DNA of 64,000 nt, from NCBI GenBank assembly GCA_035536455.1, contig DATLOC010000010.1:62001-126000 (forward strand). The letters run 5' to 3'. The notes below the pieces were generated by a model. It saw only the letters and a program-made list of their open reading frames with translations, was not told the DNA's origin and searched no databases. A program made the translations under genes and the position numbers. This document shows positions 52,924 through 62,341 of the stretch, piece after piece; positions within the stretch are counted from its first letter, which is position 1; each line of letters begins with the position of its first letter. The stretch is from DASUNQ01 sp035536455. GTDB taxonomy: Bacteria > Acidobacteriota > Thermoanaerobaculia > Multivoradales > UBA5704.

Positions 52924-53424
52924 CTACTCGAAGTAGCCGGTCACGTCGAGCACGACGTGCGCGGTGTTGTTGTTGGAGATGTTCGGAGTCTCGGTGTCGC
53001 CCCAAATGATGTGGAGGTCGGCGTTATTGCTCGAGAGAGGCACGATCGCGCCATTAGCGATCACCGACTCGCCGGTGTTGAAGTTGATCGTTGAAAACCC
53101 CGAGAACCAGACGTTGGAGGGCGAAATGGCGAGCCAGCCGGCGGCGGTAGGAGCCACCACCGTGATGTTCAAGGTGGCCGCCTTCGCTCCCACGGGTATG
53201 CCGCAGTTGCCCTGGACCTTGAACTGCCTCGGCGAGTAGTCGAAGATCACCGGGCCGGCGTTCAGCCCGTTGGGGGTGTTTCGGGTGTCGGCCACCCGAC
53301 AGGGACTCACCGCATAGAACTGGTAGGGGCCTTCGCCCTGCGCCATCGCCGCCGCCGTCGACGCCAGCAAGAGAGCGACCGTCGCGAGCCAACGAACCGC
53401 ACCGCACCGCTTGATCCCGTTCAC
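52924..53424 (-). CDS. secreted protein of the PCR-x-x-DTR family
   Basis: 166 residues from GTG 53424, with AGGAGG 8 nt upstream. The signal peptide is CGAVRWLATVALLLASTAAAMAQ. The mature domain FYAVSPCRVADTRNTPNGLNAGP ... NCGIPVGAKAATLNITVVAPTAAGWLAI ... VIANGAIVPL ... VVLDVTGYFE recurs in exported proteins of Acidobacteriota and relatives as a C-terminal or stand-alone beta-sandwich of unknown role, with one conserved Cys pair. Confidence 0.75.
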   Translation of the reverse strand: MNGIKRCGAVRWLATVALLLASTAAAMAQGEGPYQFYAVSPCRVADTRNTPNGLNAGPVIFDYSPRQFKVQGNCGIPVGAKAATLNITVVAPTAAGWLAISPSNVWFSGFSTINFNTGESVIANGAIVPLSSNNADLHIIWGDTETPNISNNNTAHVVLDVTGYFE

Positions 53425-53579
53425 GAGTAGCACCTCCTAGGGTTTCGAGCGCCGAGAATACCACGCCAGTCGGGTGCAGGGTGTTGTCGGCGTCACAAAC
53501 ACAACCCCCCTGGGGGGAATTCCACAGCAAGGTTCCTGACTCCTAGTCCCATACTAGCATAAACCAAGGAGGGCTGAGG

Positions 53580-54479
53580 CTGAGCGTACCCCCACGCCTG
53601 TCCGTGGTCGTGCCGACGCACGACACTCGGGAGCTGACCCTGCGCTGTGTCACCGCGCTCCAGGGGTCGCGGGAACCCCTGGAGGTCCTCGTCGTGGACG
53701 ACGCCAGCTCCGACGGCACTGGCGACGCCCTGGCCGCCCGCTTCCCTCATGTCGCGGTGCTCCGCTGCCCTGCCAGGACGGGCTTCACGCGCGCAGCGAA
53801 CAGCGGGCTCGCGCGGGCGCAAGGAGAGATCGTCCTCCTCCTCAACAGCGACACCGAGGTCGAGCCTGGCGCCCTGACGGCGCTTCTCGCCGCTTTCGAC
53901 GCGGATCATCGTCTGGGAGCGGCGGGGGGCTTGCTGCACTACCCCGACGGGAGCGCGCAGTGGAGCGGGGGGCGCGAGCCCGGCCTGTTCTGGCTGGCGG
54001 CGCTGGCGAGCGGCCTACCCAGGGCCCTGGCGCGATGGCCGGCCTACCGGCGGTGGAAGCCGGTGGGTGCCCGCGCCGGCGGGAGAGTGGACTGGGTGAC
54101 CGGCGCGGCGCTGGCGGTTCGTCGTCGTGCTCTCGCCGAGGTGGGCTCCCTTGACGAGCGCTTCCGCTTCTACGCCCAGGACCTGGATCTCTGCTTGCGG
54201 CTGCGCGATGCGGGTTGGGGGATCGCGCTGCTCGCCGACTTCCGCGTCCTCCACCATCACGGCGCCACGATCGGCAAGGAGGCGGGCGCGGCCGAAGGGC
54301 GCCAGCACGCCGAGCTCCTCTGGCGCGACCTCTTGCGGTGGGCCGCCAAGAGACATGGGGAGCGGTGGGCTCGGCGGGCGGCTCTTGCCCTTTGGCTCGG
54401 CGGGACGGCGCGTCTCCTGTCGCTGCGCTTGCGCGATGTCTTCGCAGGGGGCTCTGGAGATCGACCGCATCGGAAGTAG
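53580..54479 (+). CDS. GT2 glycosyltransferase (rhamnosyltransferase-like)
   Basis: 299 residues from CTG 53580. AAGGAGG lies 8 nt upstream of this CTG, while the first GTG (53604) is 33 nt away and would cut into strand 1. LSVVVPTHDTRELTLRCV, VLVVDDASSDGTGDALAARF, LNSDTEVEPGALTALL and the acceptor-side GSLDERFRFYAQDLDLCLRLRDAGW are the family blocks. It begins a run with the next gene (15-nt gap). Confidence 0.88.
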   Translation: MSVPPRLSVVVPTHDTRELTLRCVTALQGSREPLEVLVVDDASSDGTGDALAARFPHVAVLRCPARTGFTRAANSGLARAQGEIVLLLNSDTEVEPGALTALLAAFDADHRLGAAGGLLHYPDGSAQWSGGREPGLFWLAALASGLPRALARWPAYRRWKPVGARAGGRVDWVTGAALAVRRRALAEVGSLDERFRFYAQDLDLCLRLRDAGWGIALLADFRVLHHHGATIGKEAGAAEGRQHAELLWRDLLRWAAKRHGERWARRAALALWLGGTARLLSLRLRDVFAGGSGDRPHRK

Positions 54480-54494
54480 TAACCTCACGCTCGC

Positions 54495-57308
54495 ATGCCG
54501 CGACCCGTCGCTTGCACCATCATCGCCAACAACTACCTGGCGTTCGCGCGTGTCTTCGCCGCTTCCTTTCGCGAGCACCATCCGAACGGCGAGGTGCATG
54601 TTCTGGTGGTGGACGGCGCCGAGCCGCCGCACGACGCCCGCTCGGAGCCCTTCATCCGCCATTCCGTCGAGCGGCTGCAGATTCCCGACTTCCCGAACCT
54701 CGCCTTCCGCTACTCGCTGCTCGAGCTGAGCACCGCCCTCAAGCCCTCCTTCCTCGCCTATCTCCTCCGCTCTCTCGGTGTCCAGGGCGTCGCCTACTTC
54801 GACCCCGACATCCTCGTCACGGCCGACCTCGAGCCGGTCTTCGGGGCGCTCGCGACGCACGACCTCCTGCTCACTCCGCACATCACGGCGCCGCTCGAGG
54901 ACGAGCGAGTGCCGGGCGAGCACGACATCCTGGTCTCCGGGGCGTACAACCTGGGCTTCGTCGCCGTCGCCGCCGGCGAGCGAAGCTTCGCGTTCCTCGA
55001 CTGGTGGCGGCGGCGGCTCCACTTCGAGTGCTTGCACGACGTGGCGCGCGGGCTCTTCGTCGACCAGCGTTGGATGGATCTCGCGCCGGCCTTCGTGCCC
55101 CGGACTCGCATCCTGCACGACCCCGGGCTCAACGTCGCGTACTGGAACCTGCCCCACCGCCGCCTCGAGCGCCGGGAGGGCGCCTGGTGGGTCGAGGGCC
55201 AACCGCTGCGCTTCTTTCACTTCAGCGGCTTCGACCCGCTGCAGCCCCAGCGCCTCTCCCGTTTCCAGAACCGCTACGAATTCGCGGACCGCCCCGACAT
55301 CGCGCCCCTCTTCGCCGAGTACGCGCGGCTGGTGGCGGCGGCGGGCCATGAACAGCTCAGCAAGACCCCTTATCGCTTCAGCCGCTTCGCCAACGGCGTC
55401 GCCGTCCCTGAGGTTGCGCGCCGGGCGCTGCAGGGCGCCGATCCCCACGGCCGGCGCTGGAACGATCCCTTCGCGACCACCGGACCCGACAGCTATTTCG
55501 AGTGGTTACGGGCGCCCGTCCTGGCCGACCACCAGCCCCCGCTGCCCCGCCTCGCGCTGCTGCTTTGGGACCGCCGTCCCGACCTGCAGGCGCGCTTCCC
55601 GCGGCCGGACGGCGCCGATCGCGTCGCGTTCGGCGAATGGTTCGTCGCCGCGGCCGCGCAGGAAGGGATCGATCCCGCCTTCGTGACGGCGCTCGCGGAG
55701 GGTCTCCGTCGGATCGGGGCCGGCCCGGTCGCGGCCGAGCGCGAAGCGGCCGCCGAGCGGCTGTTCGCGGCGCCCGGCGACGAGCGGGCACCGTTCGAGA
55801 GCGACGCGCGGGCCTTGACGCCCGATCTCGTCGCCTGGCTCACCGCCGACGCCGGGTTCGAACCCGGCCGCAGGCCCCGCATCCCCCATTTCGCTCTCTC
55901 GCTGTACCGGCAGCGCGCAGACCTCCGGCGGGTCTTCCCCGACCCGCTCGGACGCGACCGCGACGCCTTCGCCCTCTGGCTGGTCACCTCCGGACGGCTG
56001 GAGCACGGCTTGCCCGCGGCTCTCCTGGCTCCGACGCTTCGCACCCTTTCTTGGCGGCGGCGCCTCTATGCCCGCCTCTGGTGGCACCGCCATCGACGAG
56101 AGGACCGGCGCGTCGAGCGTGTCGGGCCCCCGCCGGCCGCGGGCCCGACACCAGACGCCGACGCCAAGCCGGCAGCTCGACGCGAAATCGTCGCGCCCCG
56201 GCACGGCGTCAACGTGGTCGGATGGGCCGACGCGCCGACCGGCGTCGGCGAGGCCTGCCGCGGCACCTTGCGGGCGCTGGAGCATGCGGGCATCCCCCTC
56301 GCCCTGTACAACCTGGGCGGCTCGGCCGACAGCCCGCAGCGGGCCTCGCGGACCGCCGGCGAGCTCCCTTTCGAGACCATCCTCTATCACGTCAACGCCG
56401 ACATGATGGAGACCGTCGGTCGGCAGCTTCCACGCGGCCTCACGGCCGGACGGCGTGCGATCGGCTACTGGTTTTGGGAGCTCTCCTACTTCCCGCGGGA
56501 GTTCGCGCCCGCCTTCCGTCGCGTCGACGAGCTTTGGGCTCCCAGCCGCTTTTGTCTCGAGACGTTCCGGACCCTCGCACCGGTGCCGGTGCACTGGATG
56601 CCTCCTTGCGTGGCGCCGCCGAGCGCAAGTCCCCTCGATCGCTCGACGCTCGGCATCGACCCGGAATGCGTCCTGTTCCTGAATGTCTTCGACACGCTGA
56701 GCGTCCCCGAGCGCAAGAACCCTTTCGGCCTCCTTGCGGCATTTGCCGAGGTCGCCACGCGCAGCGCCGTGCCCGTTCACCTCGCGCTCAAGATCACGCA
56801 CGCGGAGGCCGAGCCGGAACTCATCGCCGAGCTCCAGGAGCGGGCGCGCGGGTCCCCTGTCACGCTCTTGACCGGCGGCATGACGCGCGCCGAGCTCGAC
56901 GCCCTGCTCGCGACCTGCGACGCCTACGTGTCACTCCATCGCTCGGAGGGACTGGGGCTGCCGCTGATCGAGGCCCTGTACTTGGACAAGCCCGTCATCG
57001 CGACCGGCTACGGGGGCGTCACCGACTTCTTCGACGAGTCGACCGGCTTCGTCGTGAGCCACCGCCTCGTCGCGCTCGAACGGCCGCGCGGCCCCTACCC
57101 GTCGGGAAGCGTGTGGGCCGATCCGGACCTCGAGCACGCCGCCGGGCTGATGCTCGAGGTCGCCGCCGATCCGCAGCGAGCCGCGGCCCGCGGCCGGGCC
57201 GGGCACGAGCGCGTCGCCGCCCTCTACGGCGTCGAGGCCGCAGCGGCTCGCTTCCGCGCCCGGCTGGGCGCAGTGACGACGAGCGTCGCATCGTGCGTGC
57301 TCGTATAG
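54495..57308 (+). CDS. large two-domain glycosyltransferase (GT-A-like + GT4)
   Basis: 937 residues. The N-terminal part (about 1-290) is a GT-A/GT8-like transferase: CTIIANNYLAFARVFAASFREHHP, GVAYFDPDILVTADLEPVF with its DxD metal site, and HDPGLNVAYWNLPHRRL. A helical middle region (about 330-530) has paired repeats (HFALSLYRQRADLRRVFPDPLG). The C-terminal GT4 domain (NVVGWADAPTGVGEACRGTLRALEHAGI ... HRSEGLGLPLIEALYLDKPVIATGYGGVTDFFD) carries the E-x7-E region. It likely builds two linkages of the surface glycan. Confidence 0.85.
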   Translation: MPRPVACTIIANNYLAFARVFAASFREHHPNGEVHVLVVDGAEPPHDARSEPFIRHSVERLQIPDFPNLAFRYSLLELSTALKPSFLAYLLRSLGVQGVAYFDPDILVTADLEPVFGALATHDLLLTPHITAPLEDERVPGEHDILVSGAYNLGFVAVAAGERSFAFLDWWRRRLHFECLHDVARGLFVDQRWMDLAPAFVPRTRILHDPGLNVAYWNLPHRRLERREGAWWVEGQPLRFFHFSGFDPLQPQRLSRFQNRYEFADRPDIAPLFAEYARLVAAAGHEQLSKTPYRFSRFANGVAVPEVARRALQGADPHGRRWNDPFATTGPDSYFEWLRAPVLADHQPPLPRLALLLWDRRPDLQARFPRPDGADRVAFGEWFVAAAAQEGIDPAFVTALAEGLRRIGAGPVAAEREAAAERLFAAPGDERAPFESDARALTPDLVAWLTADAGFEPGRRPRIPHFALSLYRQRADLRRVFPDPLGRDRDAFALWLVTSGRLEHGLPAALLAPTLRTLSWRRRLYARLWWHRHRREDRRVERVGPPPAAGPTPDADAKPAARREIVAPRHGVNVVGWADAPTGVGEACRGTLRALEHAGIPLALYNLGGSADSPQRASRTAGELPFETILYHVNADMMETVGRQLPRGLTAGRRAIGYWFWELSYFPREFAPAFRRVDELWAPSRFCLETFRTLAPVPVHWMPPCVAPPSASPLDRSTLGIDPECVLFLNVFDTLSVPERKNPFGLLAAFAEVATRSAVPVHLALKITHAEAEPELIAELQERARGSPVTLLTGGMTRAELDALLATCDAYVSLHRSEGLGLPLIEALYLDKPVIATGYGGVTDFFDESTGFVVSHRLVALERPRGPYPSGSVWADPDLEHAAGLMLEVAADPQRAAARGRAGHERVAALYGVEAAAARFRARLGAVTTSVASCVLV

Positions 57309-57399
57309 CCTTCCGGTCCGGGGCGGACGGTGCGGTGGCGGACCGCAGCGCAGATCTGCTAGCGTTAACCGTCGCTTTGGCCAATCGAGAAACTACCGC

Positions 57400-58146
57400 G
57401 TGTCCGAGCTGAGCTCCGCCCAGATCCGCGAGCTCGTCGCGTCAGTTCCCCACTGGCACCACATCTTCGCTTTCCCGCAGGGAATCACTACGCCGGGTGC
57501 CTACGACCCCCGCGACCTCTTCTCCCGCCTCCGTTTCCCCGATCTCAGTGGCAAGCGAGTGCTCGACGTGGGGACCCGCGACGGGTTTTTTGCATTCGAG
57601 TGCGAGCGCCGCGGCGCCCATGTGGTGGCTCTCGATCACGTGGACGCGGAGAAGACCGGCTTCGCGGTGGCCCGGCGCATTCTCGGGTCGCAGGTAGAGT
57701 ACGTTCGCGCCAACGTCTACGACCTGACGCCGGAGGAGTTCGGCCACTTCGACGTGATCCTCTTCCTCGGCGTCCTCTATCACCTGCGCCACCCGCTGCT
57801 CGCGCTCGACCGGCTGCGCGCTATGGCGAAGAACCTGCTGATCGTCGAGTCCCTGGTGTGCGACTCGAGCTTCTTTGTCGGCTACGGCGAGGCGAGGCCC
57901 CTGGCCTCCTTCGCTCCTGAGCTAGCGGACCTGCCGCTGGCCCAGTTCCTGGTCGCTAACCGTTTCCACCCCGACTGGACCAACAAGTGGTCCCCGAACG
58001 TGGCCTGTCTCAAGGCGCTGCTCGAAGATGCCCTCTTCGCGCCCACCGCGGTCGAGGTGTGGGGAGAACGGGCTCTGGTGCACGCCCGCGTCGCCGAGGA
58101 CCCCGGTCTCAGCCGGCGCGCACAGCTCGACGCGGGACTCGCATGA
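57400..58146 (+). CDS. class I methyltransferase, CmoB/DUF1698-like
   Basis: 248 residues from GTG. SWHH-like start (VASVPHWHHIFAFPQGITTPGAYDP), motif I KRVLDVGTRDGFFAFECERRGA, VVALDHVD, FDVILFLGVLYHLRHPLLALDRL. This resembles the CmoB-type/DUF1698 fold, in which related cluster members methylate sugars or lipids. The stop overlaps the next start as ATGA. Confidence 0.82.
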   Translation: MSELSSAQIRELVASVPHWHHIFAFPQGITTPGAYDPRDLFSRLRFPDLSGKRVLDVGTRDGFFAFECERRGAHVVALDHVDAEKTGFAVARRILGSQVEYVRANVYDLTPEEFGHFDVILFLGVLYHLRHPLLALDRLRAMAKNLLIVESLVCDSSFFVGYGEARPLASFAPELADLPLAQFLVANRFHPDWTNKWSPNVACLKALLEDALFAPTAVEVWGERALVHARVAEDPGLSRRAQLDAGLA

Positions 58147-59120
58147 CACGAGGCATGATCGACCGGGTGTTCGCCAGGTCGGCTCAAGCCCTCCTCCTGC
58201 TGGGGGTCTGCAGCGCGCTCCTCCTCACCGGCTGCGGTCGCCGGACTGAGGACGCCGCCGTGAAAAGAACCGCCTCACCCGCGGATTTCGACGGCGACAA
58301 GGTCTCCGACTGGTTCATCTACCGGAGCGGTGGCTGGGTGTACTACGGACCCTCTACAGGGACGGATGCCCTGCCCGCGGTGAGGACTGAAGCGCCCGAC
58401 TCGAACTGCATCCCCGCTCCGGCCGACTACGACGGTGACGGCAAGATCGATCTCTCGCAACAGTGCGGGGGAGTCTGGCACTTCTACGATGCGGACGGCA
58501 CTTATCGCAAGGGCATTTGGACGGGAGGGCTGCCGGGGGACCTCCCCGTCCCTGCCGATTACGACGGCGACGGCGATGCCGACATCGTGGTCTTCCGCGC
58601 CGGCTCCTGGATGTTTTATGACTTCGCGAGCGGCACCTGCACGCGCGGCCTCTGGACCGGTCCGGGAGCCGGGGGCATACCCATTCCCATGGACTACGAC
58701 GGGGACGGACGCGCCGACTTCACGGTCTACCAGAACGGCGCTTGGCATTTCTACAACGACGACGGCACCCACGACAAAGGAATCTGGACGGGCGGCGTCG
58801 CTGGGGACGTGCCGGTACCCGGGGATTACCACGGCGTCGGCCGGGAGGAAGTGGTGATCTTCCGTGGCGGATCCTGGCTGTTCTATAGCCTGGAAACACA
58901 GAAGCAAACTTCAGACAGCGTATGGACCGGCGCCAACGCTTCTCCCGACACACCGTTGCAGCCGGCTCCCCTGGACCTCGACGGCGATGGCACGCTGGAG
59001 TTCACCGTCTATGCCGGAGGACCCTGGCACTTCTACGAGGATGACGGCACGTATCGCAAAGGTGTTTGGACCGGCGGCGTGGCCAACGACCAGCCGATTT
59101 CCCGGCGCCAGCTCCCTTAA
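58143..59120 (+). CDS. FG-GAP/VCBS-repeat lipoprotein
   Basis: 325 residues. Signal peptide with lipobox LLLTGC. About six repeats follow, built on D-Y/F-D-G-D-G-x-x-D (PADFDGDKVSDWFIY, PADYDGDGKIDLS, PADYDGDGDADIVVF, PMDYDGDGRADFTVY, PLDLDGDGTLEFTVY), each then giving W-x-F-Y and GIWTGG. These Ca-binding loops form a beta-propeller. The fourth copy (GDYHGVGREEVVIF) has lost Ca ligands. The TAA stop shares TTAA with the convergent gene. Confidence 0.85.
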   Translation: MTRGMIDRVFARSAQALLLLGVCSALLLTGCGRRTEDAAVKRTASPADFDGDKVSDWFIYRSGGWVYYGPSTGTDALPAVRTEAPDSNCIPAPADYDGDGKIDLSQQCGGVWHFYDADGTYRKGIWTGGLPGDLPVPADYDGDGDADIVVFRAGSWMFYDFASGTCTRGLWTGPGAGGIPIPMDYDGDGRADFTVYQNGAWHFYNDDGTHDKGIWTGGVAGDVPVPGDYHGVGREEVVIFRGGSWLFYSLETQKQTSDSVWTGANASPDTPLQPAPLDLDGDGTLEFTVYAGGPWHFYEDDGTYRKGVWTGGVANDQPISRRQLP

Positions 59121-61498
59121 CCGCACCCGTTCTGCCGCGTACGTTCCCAACCGATGACATCGACGCGCGATGCCAAGTGAGGCGTCCCCTTTTCGCCGAA
59201 CCAAGCGACTAGCTCCTGGAGCAGATCGAGCTGGAGGTCGTAGCTACCCGGAATGACTGGCGTGATGACACGTGCCACCAGGGTGATCGACTCGCCAGGG
59301 GAGAGGCGTCGTGGGAGGTCGATCCGGTTGCCCTTACTTCCGATCATCCGGCCTTCCCGCTCCCACCAATACCCAAGCCGTATCGCGTAGCGCCCGTCGG
59401 CGCCGGTCGAGGCGCGGTTGGGCCAGACGTGCGTCCCGGCGTTCTTGATCGTCACCAGGACCGGGACTACCTCCCCCGCCGCGACGCGTCCCGGGATCTT
59501 GGAATGAAGCCACGTCAGCTGGAAGGCGCTGTCGGGGAGAGGCCCGAGCGGCTCCACCTGAGCGCGCGACTTGACCGGTGAAGCGAGCGCAAGCTCCTCC
59601 ACGAGAGCCGACACCCTCGCGCCGAGGAGCGCCAGGTCGTAGCGCTCGCAGACGTGACGGCGCGCCTCCTCGCCGAGCGCCGCGCGCACCGACTCGTCGT
59701 CGAGGAGAGCCTCGATCTCACGTTCCATCGCCGGCAGGTCGAGATAGGGGACCACGCGTCCCGCCTCGCGGCAGAACTCCGGGGCTCCTCCCGCCCGGTC
59801 GAAGCAGAGGGCAGGCTTGCCGAGCGCGGCCGCCTCCAGCAAGACGAGCGGGAAAGGGTCCTCGCGTGAGGTCAGGAGGAAGAGGTCGGCGGCGTCGATT
59901 ACCGGGAGCGGATCAACGCGCTCGCCCAGGAAGAAAATCCGCGGCGGGTGCCCGAGCTTGGCCAGGTCATGGTTCAGCCGCAGCTCCTCGATGGACGAGG
60001 AGGTCCCCCCTACCCAAGCGAAGGCGACATCGGGGCGGCGGGCGGTAAGGACGTGCCCCACTTGGATGAAGAGATCCGTCCCCTTCCGCCAGTCTGCCGT
60101 CCCCGCCCCGACGACGATCCGCGTTTCCGGAGTGAGCCCCAGCTCGGCTTTGAGCGCGCGGGCGTGTTCGGGTGTCGAGCGCGCGGCGAGCGCCGCCGTG
60201 TCGACCGCCTCGTGGAAGACCACCACTTTCTCTGCGGGGATACCCTCGTTCTCGACGAGGTTCGAACGAACCGCCTCCGAGCAGGCGACGAAGCGCGAGG
60301 TGCGCCGTGCCTGCTCGCGGAAAAGCTCCCTGCCGAAGGCCGAGAGGGCGTACGAGAGCTCATGCACGTGGCTGATGACCGGCAGCTCGTCGTGCCCGAG
60401 GCGGGCAAGGAACGAGCCGTTCGTCGCCGTGTTTGCCCAGACGAGCGAGACGCTGTCGCAGAAGGCGGGATCGAAGAGCGACTCAGTGGTCACGACGGTG
60501 TCCCCGACGGCGCGGAACTCCGCTTCGAGCGGCCCCTCGTCCCGCAGGACGAAGCGAGGCTCGACACAGCCGTGGCTCTTCAGCCAGGTGGCGAGCCTGA
60601 GGAGCATGAGCGGCGCGCCGGTGCGCGTCGCCCCGTGAGAGAGGAAGAGGACCTGCCGCGCGGGCGGCGTCGGGGCCGCGATCGCTCTGAGCGCGGTGCA
60701 CGCCTCCGAGAACGCCTCGAGCGCCTCGGGGCTCTCTCCCTCGTCCACCAGGCGACGCGCGACGGCCGCTACTTCCTCCGCCGCGGCGGCGAGCGCCTCG
60801 CCGGCGTCCTCTGGCGGCGGGGGCCGCCGCCAATGGCGCCCCGAGGGAGAGAGAAACGACATGAGGACGCCGCGGGCATCCTCCGGTGAGACGGGAAATG
60901 AGAGCTCGAGTGCAGCGGACAGCCTCGAGAGCTCGGCGACGCCGTCCTCGAGGAGCCGGTCGAGGCTCGAGAAGGCTCGCGGACGACCGCGCGTTAGGCG
61001 CTCGGCCTCCGAGACGTGCCGCTCCCAGAGCGCGAGCGCCTCGCGCGTCGGGACGGCGCTCCGCACGGCGAGCGAGCGGACCACCTCCCATGGGGATCGA
61101 AAGACGAGAGCGAAGCGACGCTCGACGCCGAGATCGTCGAGAAGCTCTTCCCACAGCGGCAAGAGGACCGAGAGGCGCGGGTCTTTCACTCCCCACAGCG
61201 GAACATCCGCGAACTCTCTCCGCAGCACCCCAGCGAGCCTCTCCCTGGCCGCGCGAGCCTCTGGCCGCTCGCGCCAATCGGCGGGGAGCGGGGCCAGGTC
61301 GAGGTGCGAAGCGCCGAGCGCCGCGAGGAGCTCGTCGTGGATCTCGACCACTTCGCGGAGCTCCCAGAAACCGCGCTCGTTGTCCGGACCAGGGGGGAGC
61401 AGAGGCCCGCCGAACGAGACTCCCAAGTGATGGAGCGCCCCCGCCAGCGCGGAGGTGCCGCTCCGGTGCATCCCCAGGACAATGACAGCGATGCCCAT
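59117..61498 (-). CDS. sulfotransferase - GT4 - Ig-like three-domain protein
   Basis: 793 residues from the ATG at 61498. The N-terminal sulfotransferase (about 1-200) has the PAPS loop VIVLGMHRSGTSALAGALHHLGV, ERGFWELREVVEIHDELL and LVFRSPWEVVRSL. A GT4 domain (about 290-660) has LFLSHGATRTGAPLMLLRLATWL, VVGAGTADWRKGTDLFIQVGHVL and LTSREDPFPLVLLEAAALGKPALCFD. The C-terminal NBR1-type Ig-like domain (WLHSKIPGRVAAGEVVPVLVTIKNAGTHVWP ... LGYWWEREGRMI) may bind the acceptor glycan. It could both extend and sulfate a polysaccharide. Confidence 0.85.
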   Translation of the reverse strand: MGIAVIVLGMHRSGTSALAGALHHLGVSFGGPLLPPGPDNERGFWELREVVEIHDELLAALGASHLDLAPLPADWRERPEARAARERLAGVLRREFADVPLWGVKDPRLSVLLPLWEELLDDLGVERRFALVFRSPWEVVRSLAVRSAVPTREALALWERHVSEAERLTRGRPRAFSSLDRLLEDGVAELSRLSAALELSFPVSPEDARGVLMSFLSPSGRHWRRPPPPEDAGEALAAAAEEVAAVARRLVDEGESPEALEAFSEACTALRAIAAPTPPARQVLFLSHGATRTGAPLMLLRLATWLKSHGCVEPRFVLRDEGPLEAEFRAVGDTVVTTESLFDPAFCDSVSLVWANTATNGSFLARLGHDELPVISHVHELSYALSAFGRELFREQARRTSRFVACSEAVRSNLVENEGIPAEKVVVFHEAVDTAALAARSTPEHARALKAELGLTPETRIVVGAGTADWRKGTDLFIQVGHVLTARRPDVAFAWVGGTSSSIEELRLNHDLAKLGHPPRIFFLGERVDPLPVIDAADLFLLTSREDPFPLVLLEAAALGKPALCFDRAGGAPEFCREAGRVVPYLDLPAMEREIEALLDDESVRAALGEEARRHVCERYDLALLGARVSALVEELALASPVKSRAQVEPLGPLPDSAFQLTWLHSKIPGRVAAGEVVPVLVTIKNAGTHVWPNRASTGADGRYAIRLGYWWEREGRMIGSKGNRIDLPRRLSPGESITLVARVITPVIPGSYDLQLDLLQELVAWFGEKGTPHLASRVDVIGWERTRQNGCG

Positions 61499-61615
61499 CG
61501 TAGCGTCAGGCCTTGGCTGCGAGGATCTCCAGGGTGCGCGCTCGTCGCGACCCATCGACGCGGCGCATTCTCGCGCGCCCGCCGCGCCTGGACAAGGTGA
61601 CCTGCCGCTCTCGCC

Positions 61616-62341
61616 TCAACCCAGCCACCTGCGGCGCAGCGCCCAGAGGTACCAGCGCAGGTAGTGCGGGAGCCAGGCGAGGAGGCGGAAGCGGCTCTTG
61701 CCGGCGCTGCGGTCCCGCCAGGTGGCGGGAACCTCCTCGACGCGCTCGCCGCCGAAGTGCGCCTTCACCGTGAGCTCCAACGCCAAGCAGAACCCCGCCT
61801 TGCTCTCGATGGGCGTGCAGGCGAGGAAGTCGCTGCGGTAGGCCTTGTAGCTGTTCGTGGGGTCGCGCGTCGGCAGCCCGGCCAAGCGGTGGAGGGTGAG
61901 GCCGGCGGCGCGGCTGAGCAGCCCCTTCAACGGGGGTCCGCCGATCTGCCGGCCGCCCGGCATGTAGCGGCTGGGGGAGACCACCGCCGCTCCCGACTCG
62001 GCGCGGGCCACGATCTCTTCCACGATCCGGAAGTCGTCCGAGAGGTCCGCCATGATGACGACCACGACCGGGGTACGAGCGGCCTGCATCCCGGCCTCGA
62101 TGGCGTAGCGGGCGCCTCGGCCCAAAGTGTTGTGGACGAGGCGAACCACCGGCGGCTTGTCGTCCGCGGGCAGGGCGCTGAGGGCCGGCAGCGTCCGGTC
62201 CTCCTCCATGTCGTAGCAGACCAGCAGCTCGTAGCCCGGCGGGAACGACTCGCGGACCGCGCGGCACAGGGGGCCGATGTTCTCGGCTTCGTTGAAGACC
62301 GGCACCACCACCGAGTAGCGGAGAGGCGCCGGGTCGCTCAC
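61616..62341 (-). CDS. GT2 glycosyltransferase (polyprenyl-phosphate-sugar-synthase-like)
   Basis: 241 residues from GTG 62341, overlapping the upstream stop as GTGA. YSVVVPVFNEAENIGPLCRAV, VVVIMADLSDDFRIVEEIV with its acidic metal site, and NSYKAYRSDFL with a C-terminal WRDRSAGKSRFRL match DPM1/GtrB-type enzymes without membrane helices. The 117-nt gap to the sulfotransferase gene contains nothing recognisable. Confidence 0.88.
   Translation of the reverse strand: MSDPAPLRYSVVVPVFNEAENIGPLCRAVRESFPPGYELLVCYDMEEDRTLPALSALPADDKPPVVRLVHNTLGRGARYAIEAGMQAARTPVVVVIMADLSDDFRIVEEIVARAESGAAVVSPSRYMPGGRQIGGPPLKGLLSRAAGLTLHRLAGLPTRDPTNSYKAYRSDFLACTPIESKAGFCLALELTVKAHFGGERVEEVPATWRDRSAGKSRFRLLAWLPHYLRWYLWALRRRWLG

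Noticed and set aside
53505..53517. CCCCCC-T-GGGGGG inverted repeat between divergent genes
   Set aside because: It is short and single, with no T-run or promoter relation that I can support.
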